This document shows, piece after piece, positions 1 through 5,709 of a stretch of DNA of 8,940 nucleotides. The translations under genes and the position numbers were made by a program. The notes below the pieces were generated by a model. It was given only the letters and a program-made list of their open reading frames with translations, searched no databases and was not told where the DNA came from. Source of the DNA: Candidatus Bipolaricaulota bacterium. Lineage in GTDB: Bacteria > Bipolaricaulota > Bipolaricaulia > UBA7950 > UBA9294. Numbering within the stretch: the stretch's first letter is position 1; every line of letters begins with the position of its first letter. The stretch is taken from positions 1 to 8,940 of the forward strand of contig JAUWNS010000092.1 in NCBI GenBank assembly GCA_030612485.1, in the 5' to 3' direction.

Positions 1-2
1 TG

Positions 3-764
3 GAGCGCCGCCTCACCAAGGCCCGCTCCGAACGCGATCTGCGCCGGAAGAGACGCACGGCAGGGCCACTACCGCAAGTCGTCCTCATCGGTTACACCAA
101 TAGTGGAAAATCGACCCTGCTGAACCGGCTGTGCAACACAGATCTCCTGGTCGAAGACAAGCTTTTCGCCACCCTGTCAACGACCGTGCGCCGCGGAGAG
201 CTCGCTACTGATAAGCAGGCCCTATTCACCGACACGGTCGGGTTCATCCGCGATCTTCCCCATCACCTGATCCCTGCCTTCGCCTCCACCCTGGAGGCGG
301 TACGCGATGCCGACCTTATCCTCCATGTCATCGATGTATCCAGTCATTCCTATGAAGAGGACTACCACAGCGTCCTTGCGACCCTCAATAAAGAGGTCTT
401 CTCCAACGACGAACCCCGCCCACCGATCCTCAACGTGTTGAACAAGATCGACCTCCTCGGGTCAACCGAAGGGATTCCCTCCTTCAACGAAGGGGTCCGC
501 ATCTCAGCCAAAAATGGGTTTCACCTCGATTCCCTGAAAGAGCGGATCCGCGCCTTCCTCAACGAGGGGAAGGTGAGAGCGTCTCTGATCGTTCCCTATG
601 GATTGCACCGACTCTCCCGGCTCCAAGGGGTTACAATCAGCGGATACACTAACGATGGGATCGAGATCGAGGCGTGCCTCGCACCAGACGATCTCCTCTG
701 GCTCCAAAAAGCCGGGGCAAGGATCAGGACGGCTTCTTCCCCCCGGGGGACGGTTTCACACTAG
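3..764 (+). CDS. hflX: HflX family GTPase, C-terminal part (5' end outside window)
   Basis: The open frame enters from the left edge at base 3 and ends at TAG 762-764, giving 253 visible residues of a family usually near 400. All G motifs are visible: G1 GYTNSGKST at 90-116; the G2 region LFATLSTTVRR, where the usual LDPTTR reads LSTTVR but the first conserved Thr is kept; G3 DTVGFIRDLP from 231; G4 NKID at 441-452; G5 SAK at 504-512. The basic stretch before G1 fits the end of the helical region preceding the GTPase domain. HflX binds the 50S subunit and splits or rescues stalled ribosomes under stress. A GTG at 186 is not the start, because the P-loop lies upstream of it in the same frame. 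The last 41 bp overlap the convergent ricT. Identity is firm; the start is not visible. Confidence 0.95.
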   Translation, partial: ERRLTKARSERDLRRKRRTAGPLPQVVLIGYTNSGKSTLLNRLCNTDLLVEDKLFATLSTTVRRGELATDKQALFTDTVGFIRDLPHHLIPAFASTLEAVRDADLILHVIDVSSHSYEEDYHSVLATLNKEVFSNDEPRPPILNVLNKIDLLGSTEGIPSFNEGVRISAKNGFHLDSLKERIRAFLNEGKVRASLIVPYGLHRLSRLQGVTISGYTNDGIEIEACLAPDDLLWLQKAGARIRTASSPRGTVSH

Positions 765-1542
765 CGGCATCGACTTCTATCCGCTCCTTGTCTCCGAGGA
801 GAAGGGTGACCGTGTGACGGAAGATGTTGTGCGAGATCACCTTGCCGCGCTTATCACGGTAGGCGACCCACGCCCCCAGCTTTGGCATCTTGGAGAGCTC
901 GCGCTTATAGGCTTCGTGTTCGAAGGCAAGGCAGCACATCAGCCGCCCGCAGATCCCCGTGATCCTCTCTGGGGGAACGAACAGCTCCTGGTCGTAGGCC
1001 AGCTCCATCGGGACCGGGCTCGGCTCGTGTAGGAATCGATGGCAACAGAGGACCTGCCCACAGCGCCCGATTCCCCCCTTGATGCGCGCCTCGTCGCGTG
1101 CCCCCATCTGCCGAAGCTCGATGCGGGTTCCAAAACGCCCTGCCAGATCCCTCAACAGTGAGCGGAAGTCGATCCGGCGCGGGGCCGTGAAGTAGATACG
1201 CAACTGGGAACGATCCAGGGTGTACTCCGCGGCAACAAGGTGCATTGGGAGGTCGTAGTGGGTGACCAGCTCGCGCGTGGAGGAGAGAACTCGCTCTGCC
1301 TCCGCCTGATTGTGGGCGTACGCATCGAGATCCGAGGGGAGGGCCGAGCGCACCATCCGCTCGAGTTGTTCCCCGATCCCTTCTCCCGCGGAAAGGGCAC
1401 TCTGCACCACGCCCAAGCGCAGCCCGTTGTGATCGACCACACACCGGTCCCCAGGAGCAAACCTCCCCGAAGACACGTGGAAGTAACCACTATCGCGCTC
1501 CAGGTTTAGTACGCGCACAAGAAAGACCGTCTCTTCAGGCAC
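724..1542 (-). CDS. ricT: PSP1 C-terminal domain protein, RicT/YaaT family
   Basis: This 272-residue protein carries the PSP1/YaaT signature: two matching cysteine blocks, CGxxLCC (C161, C166, C167) and CGRLMCC (C198, C203, C204). In Bacillus subtilis YaaT (RicT) these cysteines bind Fe-S clusters in a complex with RicA and RicF that promotes RNase Y-dependent mRNA processing and affects sporulation and competence. The start is GTG at 1540-1542, with an AGGGAGG ribosome-binding site 7 nt upstream, inside the end of holB. The gene overlaps holB by 8 bp, so translation is probably coupled; holB-yaaT adjacency is also seen in Firmicutes. RicA and RicF are not in the window. The 3' end overlaps hflX in convergent orientation by 41 bp. 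Family assignment is strong; the function in this organism is inferred. Confidence 0.92.
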   Translation of the reverse strand: MPEETVFLVRVLNLERDSGYFHVSSGRFAPGDRCVVDHNGLRLGVVQSALSAGEGIGEQLERMVRSALPSDLDAYAHNQAEAERVLSSTRELVTHYDLPMHLVAAEYTLDRSQLRIYFTAPRRIDFRSLLRDLAGRFGTRIELRQMGARDEARIKGGIGRCGQVLCCHRFLHEPSPVPMELAYDQELFVPPERITGICGRLMCCLAFEHEAYKRELSKMPKLGAWVAYRDKRGKVISHNIFRHTVTLLLGDKERIEVDAASVKPSPGGKKPS

Positions 1543-2536
1543 GAGCTAACCTCCCTATATTAAGAAAGAGTGAGAGGAAGACACTCTCAGGCGGCGCGTA
1601 GCGCTCAAGGGCCTGATACCGCTCCTCCACCCTTCGACAGAACGCAAGGACTCCCTTTGGTCGCACTCGCTCGCATAGGGAAGCGAGCAATCGATCCTCA
1701 TACGGTGGGGAAATCGCTTTCCAGCGCACCATGGCAAAGGCCACGTTAAGGAGATCTTCCAGGAAGAGGGCCCCTTTCGCTCGCTCAACCCGCGCGAGGA
1801 GCCGCGCCCCAGCGACGGCAAGCTCTACATCGCCATCGAGGAAGCGACCGACCGCAACGAGGATACCGGCATGGCGGATTATCGGATCGGAGCCCGTCAC
1901 CGCTGCGATCCACTCCTCAGGACTCGCCGCACGGGCCTTCTCCTCCGCCTGTGTGCACAACGCTACGAGGTTCGCGTGCGACACGAGAAAATCTCGAAGC
2001 TCCTCCTCGTTATGAGTGAGCGCCAGCAGGTAACGCCCCTCCTTCTCGCCGTACCCCGCTGCCGTAAGTTTCACAAGGGTATCCTCCTGAGAAGGCGGTG
2101 TTAAGCGCACGATGCGGCTGCGCGAGAGGAGCGTCGGGAGGATATCGCTCGAATGCTCGGCCAGGAAGAGGAAGACAAGCCCCCGCGGCGGCTCCTCCAG
2201 CACCTTGAGGAGGGCGTTCGCCGCCTCCGGGGTCAACGCCTCGGCTGCGGGGAGGAGACATACCTTGTGGGAAGCCTGTGTAGGCGCAAACTGCCCATCA
2301 CGAATCACCTCCCGCACCTGCGCGATCCCGATCTTCTGCTTCCCTGTTGGGGGAGAAAGCTCTATCAGGTCCGGGTGAACACCGCGCAGAACGAGCCCTT
2401 GCCCCTGCTGATCAGGAGCGAGGAGAGGAGCCGCCAGCCGCCGTCCCTCCGCCTCCCGGTCCACACCATGAGGAACGAGAAAGAGGGAAGAGACCGCACT
2501 TCGTTCTTGTTGGTCAGGCAGAACACCCGTTTGCAT
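1535..2536 (-). CDS. holB: DNA polymerase III delta' subunit
   Basis: This clamp-loader subunit belongs to the DnaX/HolB AAA+ family. From the chosen start it has 333 residues. LLKVLEEPP at about 109-117 is the family's Walker B/DExx-region signature, followed by LPTLLSRSRIVR with the SRC-type motif as Ser-Arg-Ser (about 138-140). There is no intact P-loop (the N-terminus reads LFLVPHGVDREAEG) and no zinc-binding cysteine set, which is acceptable in delta' because it need not bind ATP. An in-frame GTG at 2552-2554 would add six residues, but neither start has a Shine-Dalgarno site. I prefer ATG 2534-2536 because a candidate extended -10 promoter sits just upstream and would give a leaderless transcript. 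It is the first gene of the holB-ricT pair and overlaps ricT by 8 bp. Confidence 0.9.
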   Translation of the reverse strand: MQTGVLPDQQERSAVSSLFLVPHGVDREAEGRRLAAPLLAPDQQGQGLVLRGVHPDLIELSPPTGKQKIGIAQVREVIRDGQFAPTQASHKVCLLPAAEALTPEAANALLKVLEEPPRGLVFLFLAEHSSDILPTLLSRSRIVRLTPPSQEDTLVKLTAAGYGEKEGRYLLALTHNEEELRDFLVSHANLVALCTQAEEKARAASPEEWIAAVTGSDPIIRHAGILVAVGRFLDGDVELAVAGARLLARVERAKGALFLEDLLNVAFAMVRWKAISPPYEDRLLASLCERVRPKGVLAFCRRVEERYQALERYAPPESVFLSLFLNIGRLARA

Positions 2537-2544
2537 GATGAAAG

Positions 2545-2573
2545 AGGGTACCACAGAGCAGGAAGGGGCGCAA
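2545..2573 (-). promoter_or_regulatory. Candidate promoter of holB-ricT (leaderless)
   Basis: On the - strand there is a -35-like TTGCGC (2568-2573), a 17-bp spacer and an extended -10 reading TGGTACCCT (hexamer 2545-2550). Initiation about 7 nt downstream would fall next to the ATG at 2536, leaving essentially no 5' leader. This fits the lack of a ribosome-binding site before either possible holB start. It is a motif reading only. Confidence 0.4.
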
Positions 2574-2604
2574 CGATCGCTGAGAGAGCGCCTTAGCGAA
2601 GTGA

Positions 2605-2652
2605 GAGATTGAGCGAGTGAATGATTGAGTGATTGAATGATTGAGTGATTAA
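2605..2652. repeat. Short tandem repeat, 16-bp unit
   Basis: Two adjacent 16-bp units (2621-2636 and 2637-2652) read ATGATTGAGTGATTGA and ATGATTGAGTGATTAA, differing at one base. A looser third copy precedes them at 2605-2620. Within each unit there is a finer 8-bp period of TGATTGAR type. It lies between the 5' end of holB and the 3' end of the DUF433 gene and has no recognisable gene or terminator structure. Confidence 0.8.
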
Positions 2653-2700
2653 ATTTTAGCTTCTAAATCGCGCAATGCGGACTCGCCAGAGGAAGAAAAG

Positions 2701-2931
2701 TCAAGAATCAAGATCCGATCTTCTTGCGGCGATCAATCCGGTCGCATAGGCCAGTGTCGCGCGGATGTCCTCGGGCTCAAGTTCGGGATACTCCTTGAGT
2801 AGCTCCTCTTGGGGGATTCCGGCGGCCAAGGCTTTGAGGACCTGCTCTACGCTTATCCGCAGCTCGCGAATTGTGGGCTTCCCTCCTAGGACAGTTGGAT
2901 CAACCTCGATGCGATCAGCGATCTTGGACAT
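2701..2931 (-). CDS. DUF433 domain protein (antitoxin-like, orphan)
   Basis: This 76-residue protein matches the DUF433 pattern: an N-terminal segment ending RIEVDPTVLGGKPTIRELRI, then VEQVLKALAAGIPQEELLKEY and a helical EDIRATLAYA segment. DUF433 proteins are small winged-helix-like proteins, often the antitoxin (VapB45 type) of a PIN-like DUF5615 toxin. The start is ATG 2929-2931 with GGGGAGGTGG just upstream; the frame could extend to a TTG at 2944-2946, but that would place the ribosome-binding site inside the gene. The usual partner normally follows directly, yet the 100 bp after the TGA hold no DUF5615-like frame and the stretch ends in the tandem repeat. The protein therefore looks orphaned. 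Regulation and activity are unknown. Confidence 0.8.
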   Translation of the reverse strand: MSKIADRIEVDPTVLGGKPTIRELRISVEQVLKALAAGIPQEELLKEYPELEPEDIRATLAYATGLIAARRSDLDS

Positions 2932-2946
2932 AATCCACCTCCCCAA

Positions 2947-3129
2947 AGACTATATAGCGCTCTACCCTGCCATCCAATCTCAATGTGTAAACGTTCCAAC
3001 GGCAGCTTGCACGGTGTCAAAGCTTCTACGTGCATGCGTGTTAACGTTCCTCAAGCCGCGGTTTCAGGGGTATGAGACGGCACAAAGCTAGTGAATTGAA
3101 AGATGTGACCTCTGTTTCGAGGATTACCC
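2947..3129. other. Gene-free gap with a short direct repeat and a possible attC remnant
   Basis: No supported gene lies here. It holds a 13-bp direct repeat (GTGTAAACGTTCC at 2985-2997, GTGTTAACGTTCC at 3038-3050, one difference). On the - strand a GCTTGAGG (3049-3056) and CCTCGAAAC (3114-3122) pair could form an attC-like L'/L'' stem with one bulged base, followed by CGTTAAC. The R'' box does not match, so at most this is a decayed attC. Confidence 0.4.
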
Positions 3130-3267
3130 CTAGTCATGAGCTTTGACTTCATGCAGGGTAGCATGATCGCCCTTGACGGTGAAGTAGAACCGATAACCCT
3201 TGGTTATCCGCGCTTGCCAGATGCCTCTTTCGTCGGCATAGGGTTTGATATCTAACGATGGGTGCGT
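3130..3267 (-). pseudogene. 3' fragment of a RelE/HigB-type toxin gene
   Basis: The - strand frame closing at TAG 3130-3132 has no start codon and is preceded by TGA at 3268-3270. It encodes about 45 residues: THPSLDIKPY, then GIWQARITKGYRFYF, VKGDHATL and a terminal VKAHD. This is the C-terminal pattern of RelE/ParE/HigB-like mRNA interferases: HPSL-x-K linker, a W-x-x-R-I strand, a YRFYF strand and a terminal HD. The first half of the fold, about 45 residues, is missing. The fragment begins at the edge of the last attC, so cassette insertion or deletion probably removed the 5' half. No 5' half is seen on the other side of the array. A functional product is unlikely. Confidence 0.65.
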
Positions 3268-3316
3268 TCAATTGCAGCGCAGCGTAAATTGATCCGCTGC
3301 ACTTGCTTGTTAGAAC
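3250..3316 (-). repeat. attC of the nuclease-like cassette
   Basis: On the - strand the site starts GTTCTAACAAG (3316 downward), directly after the TGA of the upstream gene, and ends at a GTTAGAT core (3256-3250). The R''/R' pair TCTAAC/GTTAGA is fully complementary, and GTTCTAA is the exact complement of the first bases of the same cassette (4195-4202). An inner stem CAA-G-TGCAGCG with CGCTGCA-A-TTG pairs with one mismatch. It is lopsided: L'' is 3 nt from R'' but L' is 12 nt from R'. The site may therefore be altered at its R' end. Confidence 0.75.
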
Positions 3317-4201
3317 ATCATCAGAACCAAACAAACCTTTCCCTTGCAGTACTAAATATATTCTCTCTGTCAGAAATCATTTTCTCTGCTTCCGGATATT
3401 TCGAAGGATCGTAATCTACTATTTGAATTAACGGATTAAGCATATCTATAGCAGAGCCAACGCCTTCATTCATATACACTTCTTTTAGCTCGTCTTTGTC
3501 TGAGCGCTTAAACTTTACATTATAAATTTGCGACCTATACCCTTGGCCATGCATCCAAGCCATACGTATCTGTTGCCACAAACTTAAACGAGACCTATTT
3601 ACTTTAGAATCAATACAGTAAAGGTTAGTTCCAGAACACGCAAAGTAGTCAAGCCGACCTGGGTACCCCCTCCAGTATTTATGAAACTCTTTTCGCTTAG
3701 CTTCACTCATAGAGTTATATGGATTGTTTTCTGCTTCTCTATAGTAGTAATTTTGAATAAAGAAATGACAAACCATATAGTCTCTAACAAACTTGTCTAC
3801 TCCAGAAAAATTACTCCCATCGTATTTATCAAGTTCAACTTTGGTGTTTCTGATAGCACAATACCAGCGATACTTGTCATCTCCCGTATCTCTAAAATTT
3901 AATAGACTTGTAGCATTATAATTTTTCTCGAAAAAGCAGCTCTTTTTGCAGGGCATTTCAGATGGAGAAAATCCACAATAGCCCGAATCACGACAACGAG
4001 CTGCAATGTCTTCTAAATTACTTATATCAAATTTTGGGTTTACTTGCTCTTTTAAAAAAGAGCTGCCCAAGAAATTATACTCGTCCGCACGAGTATAGTA
4101 GTCCATATTTTCTGCAAAATAAGACTCACAGACTTCCTCGCCAATATGTCCAAAAATTTGTTGGATGCTCATACTCATTGCTCAATCCCTTTTTGTTCTA
4201 A
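3256..4201 (-). mobile_element. Gene cassette with nuclease-like gene
   Basis: The cassette runs from the crossover at 4202/4201 (cassette begins TTAGAAC) to the crossover at 3256/3255, 946 bp, containing one gene and its attC. The gene starts 23 nt inside and stops next to the attC, the compact layout typical of integron cassettes. It is clearly AT-rich compared with holB or AOR, which points to horizontal origin. It is second in line from Pc-A. Confidence 0.8.
3321..4178 (-). CDS. Cassette protein with PD-(D/E)XK (VRR-NUC-like) core and Cys4 cluster
   Basis: This 285-residue protein has no name I recognise. Two parts stand out. Residues 62-81 hold four cysteines spaced C-x5-C-x8-C-x3-C (C62, C68, C77, C81), a likely Zn or Fe-S site. 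Residues 174-225 read GRLDYFACSG, YCIDSK, then RLSLWQQ and a GYRSQIYNVKFK strand. This matches the PD-(D/E)XK nuclease core, most like VRR-NUC: D177, then D190-S-K192, then L-S-x-x-Q. An aromatic-rich helical stretch (about 100-170) joins them. No signal peptide or membrane segment is evident. The start is ATG 4178 with AGGGA 8 nt upstream; a second ATG six bases later is possible. The gene fills its cassette and lies downstream of the Abi_C-like cassette. A role as a defence nuclease is an inference; it could also be a DNA-repair or restriction-type enzyme or be inactive. Confidence 0.75.
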   Translation of the reverse strand: MSMSIQQIFGHIGEEVCESYFAENMDYYTRADEYNFLGSSFLKEQVNPKFDISNLEDIAARCRDSGYCGFSPSEMPCKKSCFFEKNYNATSLLNFRDTGDDKYRWYCAIRNTKVELDKYDGSNFSGVDKFVRDYMVCHFFIQNYYYREAENNPYNSMSEAKRKEFHKYWRGYPGRLDYFACSGTNLYCIDSKVNRSRLSLWQQIRMAWMHGQGYRSQIYNVKFKRSDKDELKEVYMNEGVGSAIDMLNPLIQIVDYDPSKYPEAEKMISDRENIFSTARERFVWF

Positions 4202-4282
4202 CGCTCCGCGTAACCGGCTGCCAAAAGCTGCATAGCGAAGCGGCGCAGCTTTTGGCAGCCCGAGTTGACGCGATTGTTATGC
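4196..4282 (-). repeat. attC of the Abi_C-like cassette (textbook hairpin)
   Basis: On the - strand, R'' GCATAAC (4282-4276) is followed by AAT and L'' CGCGTCAAC. R' is CGTTAGAA ending at 4196, preceded by GAG and L' GTTACGCG. L''/L' pair as CGCGT/ACGCG and AAC/GTT with one unpaired C, the extrahelical base that sets attC strand choice. A perfect 16-bp inner stem (GGCTGCCAAAAGCTGC) closes a 13-nt terminal loop. The TAA stop of the upstream gene lies inside R''. R'' is the exact complement of the GTTATGC at the start of the same cassette (5096-5090). Confidence 0.92.
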
Positions 4283-5095
4283 ACCATATTGACCACTCAG
4301 CAATCTGACTATAATTTGTGCCCACTTGATACTATCAAAGACCAATGGCTTCAACACTGGCTTTGAGCCATGAACATCAGACATATTTGCTCTAAGCGTT
4401 TGCATTACATATGCTGCCTGGTTTAACGCCCCCTCAAAATTCTTACTGAAAGGAACAACACCAGAATCTTTCCATCTGATATTTTTTAGCTCACTACCGA
4501 TTGCCGAAAATACGCCTATCTCATTAAGGGTTACCTTGCAACGTCCTTGAAAGGATACTTTGGCAGGATCGCCCAACCCCTTATTCTTATATATCTTGTT
4601 CGTAACACTATCAACTGCACCACAAGCAGCTGAGAGAGAACCACTTAGATCACCATCTCTAAAGCGCTTAGCAGATTTTATTAGATCTTCCCTTGCAGAC
4701 GAATCCAGCTCTACGAGATCATCTTTATCAAGAATTTCAATTGGAATTACAGACCTATCTATTAACTGCCATCCTAGACGCGATAGATATTTTTCTAGTT
4801 GATCTTCAACACTGGTATTCCTTTCCAGTATTTCTTCAACTACTATATTTAACAAATGGCGTTTATTCTGCTGAGTAAACTCGGACAATCCTTTATCTAT
4901 GGCTGTTATCAACTGTCCTTTACTTACACTGCTCCCTGAGCGCTGTACTAAATGTGCTATTTGAGTTGAGTCAAACCCAGCTAAGCCAACAATTTCTTTG
5001 ATGTCATAAAATGAAAAATTGTTTTTAAGTACTGCACTAGTAGCACTCCAAGCCGAGTTTATATTTAAGTCCATAACTTTCTCTCCAGTGCATAA
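4202..5095 (-). mobile_element. Gene cassette with Abi_C-like gene, first position of array A
   Basis: The cassette is 894 bp, from the attI crossover at 5096/5095 (begins TTATGC) to the crossover at 4202/4201 in its attC. The gene starts 21 nt inside and its stop codon is in the attC. Base composition is AT-rich. Being first after Pc-A, it should be the best expressed cassette of array A. Confidence 0.85.
4277..5074 (-). CDS. Cassette protein with abortive-infection (Abi_C-like) C-terminus
   Basis: This 265-residue protein has no signal peptide or membrane segment. Residues 132-262 follow the layout of the abortive infection C-terminal (Abi_C) family: a helix with GDLSGSLSAACGAVDSVTNKI (about 141-161), a hydrophobic middle, then LRANMSDVHGSKP (227-239) and a closing amphipathic helix. 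R228-x6-H235 fits the spacing of HEPN-type RNase motifs, so an RNA-cutting effector is possible. Residues 22-110 form a separate helical N-terminal region (FYDIKEIVGLAGF, then SKGQLITAID) that could be a small adaptor or effector-associated domain; I do not recognise it. The start is ATG 5072-5074 with GGAGAG 7 nt upstream. TAA overlaps the attC R'' box. The family match is by pattern only, and phage defence is an inference supported by the cassette context. Confidence 0.72.
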   Translation of the reverse strand: MDLNINSAWSATSAVLKNNFSFYDIKEIVGLAGFDSTQIAHLVQRSGSSVSKGQLITAIDKGLSEFTQQNKRHLLNIVVEEILERNTSVEDQLEKYLSRLGWQLIDRSVIPIEILDKDDLVELDSSAREDLIKSAKRFRDGDLSGSLSAACGAVDSVTNKIYKNKGLGDPAKVSFQGRCKVTLNEIGVFSAIGSELKNIRWKDSGVVPFSKNFEGALNQAAYVMQTLRANMSDVHGSKPVLKPLVFDSIKWAQIIVRLLSGQYGA

Positions 5096-5119
5096 CTTCT
5101 TATTCTACCCAAAATCTCC
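5096..5119 (-). other. attI site A (recombination platform)
   Basis: This is a 24-bp block at the crossover of array A, reading on the - strand GGAGATTTTG then GGTAGAATAAGAAG and stopping at G^TT. It is 22/24 identical to 6201-6224. The identity ends exactly where the two different cassettes begin, which is what two attI sites with different first cassettes should look like. Confidence 0.8.
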
Positions 5120-5154
5120 GTTTGCCAGCAAGAAAGCTCCCACGCCATTTTCTC

Positions 5155-5183
5155 ATTGTAGTCATCAGACCCGTGGGTGTCAA
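5155..5183 (-). promoter_or_regulatory. Cassette promoter Pc-A
   Basis: On the - strand TTGACA (-35, 5178-5183) and TACAAT (-10, 5155-5160) are separated by exactly 17 bp, close to the sigma-70 consensus. The -10 box lies 59 bp before the attI crossover and points into the Abi_C-like and nuclease-like cassettes, matching the Pc arrangement of integrons. A short dyad ACCC-GT-GGGT (+ strand, 5169-5178) abuts the -35. The cassettes have no other clear promoter. Confidence 0.75.
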
Positions 5184-5241
5184 CGGAAAACCCAAGAATG
5201 CTTGGACAGGACTCTGGTCACAGGTTAACATAACATGACGA

Positions 5242-5270
5242 TTACGGCAGTTATGGAGATTGTACATAAT
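5242..5270 (+). promoter_or_regulatory. Candidate integrase promoter P-intI (head A)
   Basis: On + there is TTACGG (5242-5247), a 17-bp spacer and CATAAT (5265-5270). Initiation near 5278 would place the ATG at 5284 almost at the 5' end, and no ribosome-binding site is visible before that ATG. No obvious LexA box of either common type is seen. The gene it would serve is broken. Confidence 0.35.
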
Positions 5271-5283
5271 CTGACGTTCAAAT

Positions 5284-5521
5284 ATGAGCGAGGTTGGACA
5301 GAAACTGAAAACTGTACTGGAAGGCTATGCGAAGTTCCTGCGAGATCGGGACTTAGCGCCCCCTAAGCACCAACCACACCTGGTACGATGGGTGCGGGAG
5401 TTTCTGCTCTCTGCGGAGGAGTATAGCGGCTACGCGTTCGAGCAGGCGCTAGACCTGTTCCTGGCGGGCTGTCGGCGAACGAGTCGGCATCAAGCCGTGG
5501 CAGATCCAGCAGGCAGCGTAG
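5284..5521 (+). pseudogene. Integron-type tyrosine integrase, N-terminal relic (head A)
   Basis: The frame from ATG 5284 encodes the core-binding (SAM-like) N-terminus of an integron-type integrase: YAKFLRDRDL, PKHQPHLVRWVREFL and FEQALDLFL. After about residue 63 the family pattern continues in the next frame from 5471: VGERVGIKPWQIQQAA, then TAG at 5519-5521. A one-base insertion around 5461-5473 explains this. The remaining residues, including the catalytic domain with its R-H-R-Y set, are absent; 5522-5635 shows no integrase-like frame and the hicBA attC follows. It is divergent from the array A cassettes and starts 188 bp from the attI crossover, as intI should. IntI subclass is not determined. 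Confidence 0.8.
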
Positions 5522-5560
5522 GAGACAGTCTCGGCAACCCAAGACGAAAGAGGTCTACAG

Positions 5561-5635
5561 ATGGATGAGAAGCCGAAAGAGCAAGAGGACCGGGCGGTCG
5601 AGACCGCTAAGAAAGTGGGGAGAAAGATTGCGTAA
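5561..5635 (+). CDS. Possible 24-residue small ORF, unrecognised
   Basis: ATG 5561-5563 has AGAGGT about 6 nt upstream and opens a 24-residue, very charged frame (starting MDEKPKEQED) that ends at TAA 5633-5635. The stop lies on the array A side of the hicBA attC crossover. It may be a real microprotein, a cut-off gene start or chance. No family is recognised. Confidence 0.2.
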   Translation: MDEKPKEQEDRAVETAKKVGRKIA

Positions 5636-5708
5636 CGCCCCGCATGACGGGCTCTGGAAGGCGAATCTACGAGCCTTTCAGAGTACCGTTGATGCGGATG
5701 TTGGCTTC
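5630..5708 (-). repeat. attC of the hicBA cassette
   Basis: On the - strand the site starts GAAGCCAAC (5708-5700), one base after the hicA stop, and ends at GTTACGC (5636-5630). Nested stems are visible: CCGCAT/ATGCGG, ACGG/CCGT across a CA/C internal loop, then CTCTG-A-AAGGC pairing with GCCTT-C-CAGAG around a 10-nt loop. GAAGCCAAC is the exact 9-bp complement of GTTGGCTTC at the start of the cassette (6201-6193). This ties the two ends together as one cassette. Confidence 0.85.
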
Positions 5709-5709
5709 C

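Noticed and set aside
598..1032. 144-residue + frame overlapping hflX and ricT
   Set aside because: It lies out of frame with hflX and antisense to ricT, both strongly supported.
2949..2977. TTGGAT/TATAGT promoter-like pair before the DUF433 gene
   Set aside because: Its start point would fall within the ribosome-binding site of the gene, so it is unlikely to be used.
3149..3334. 61-residue - strand frame ending in an Arg-rich tail
   Set aside because: It runs through the attC hairpin in a frame different from the toxin-like one, and shows no family pattern.
4196..4282. Long hairpin read as a rho-independent terminator
   Set aside because: It has no T-tract, and its L-box bulge, R boxes and cassette-end complementarity identify it as attC.
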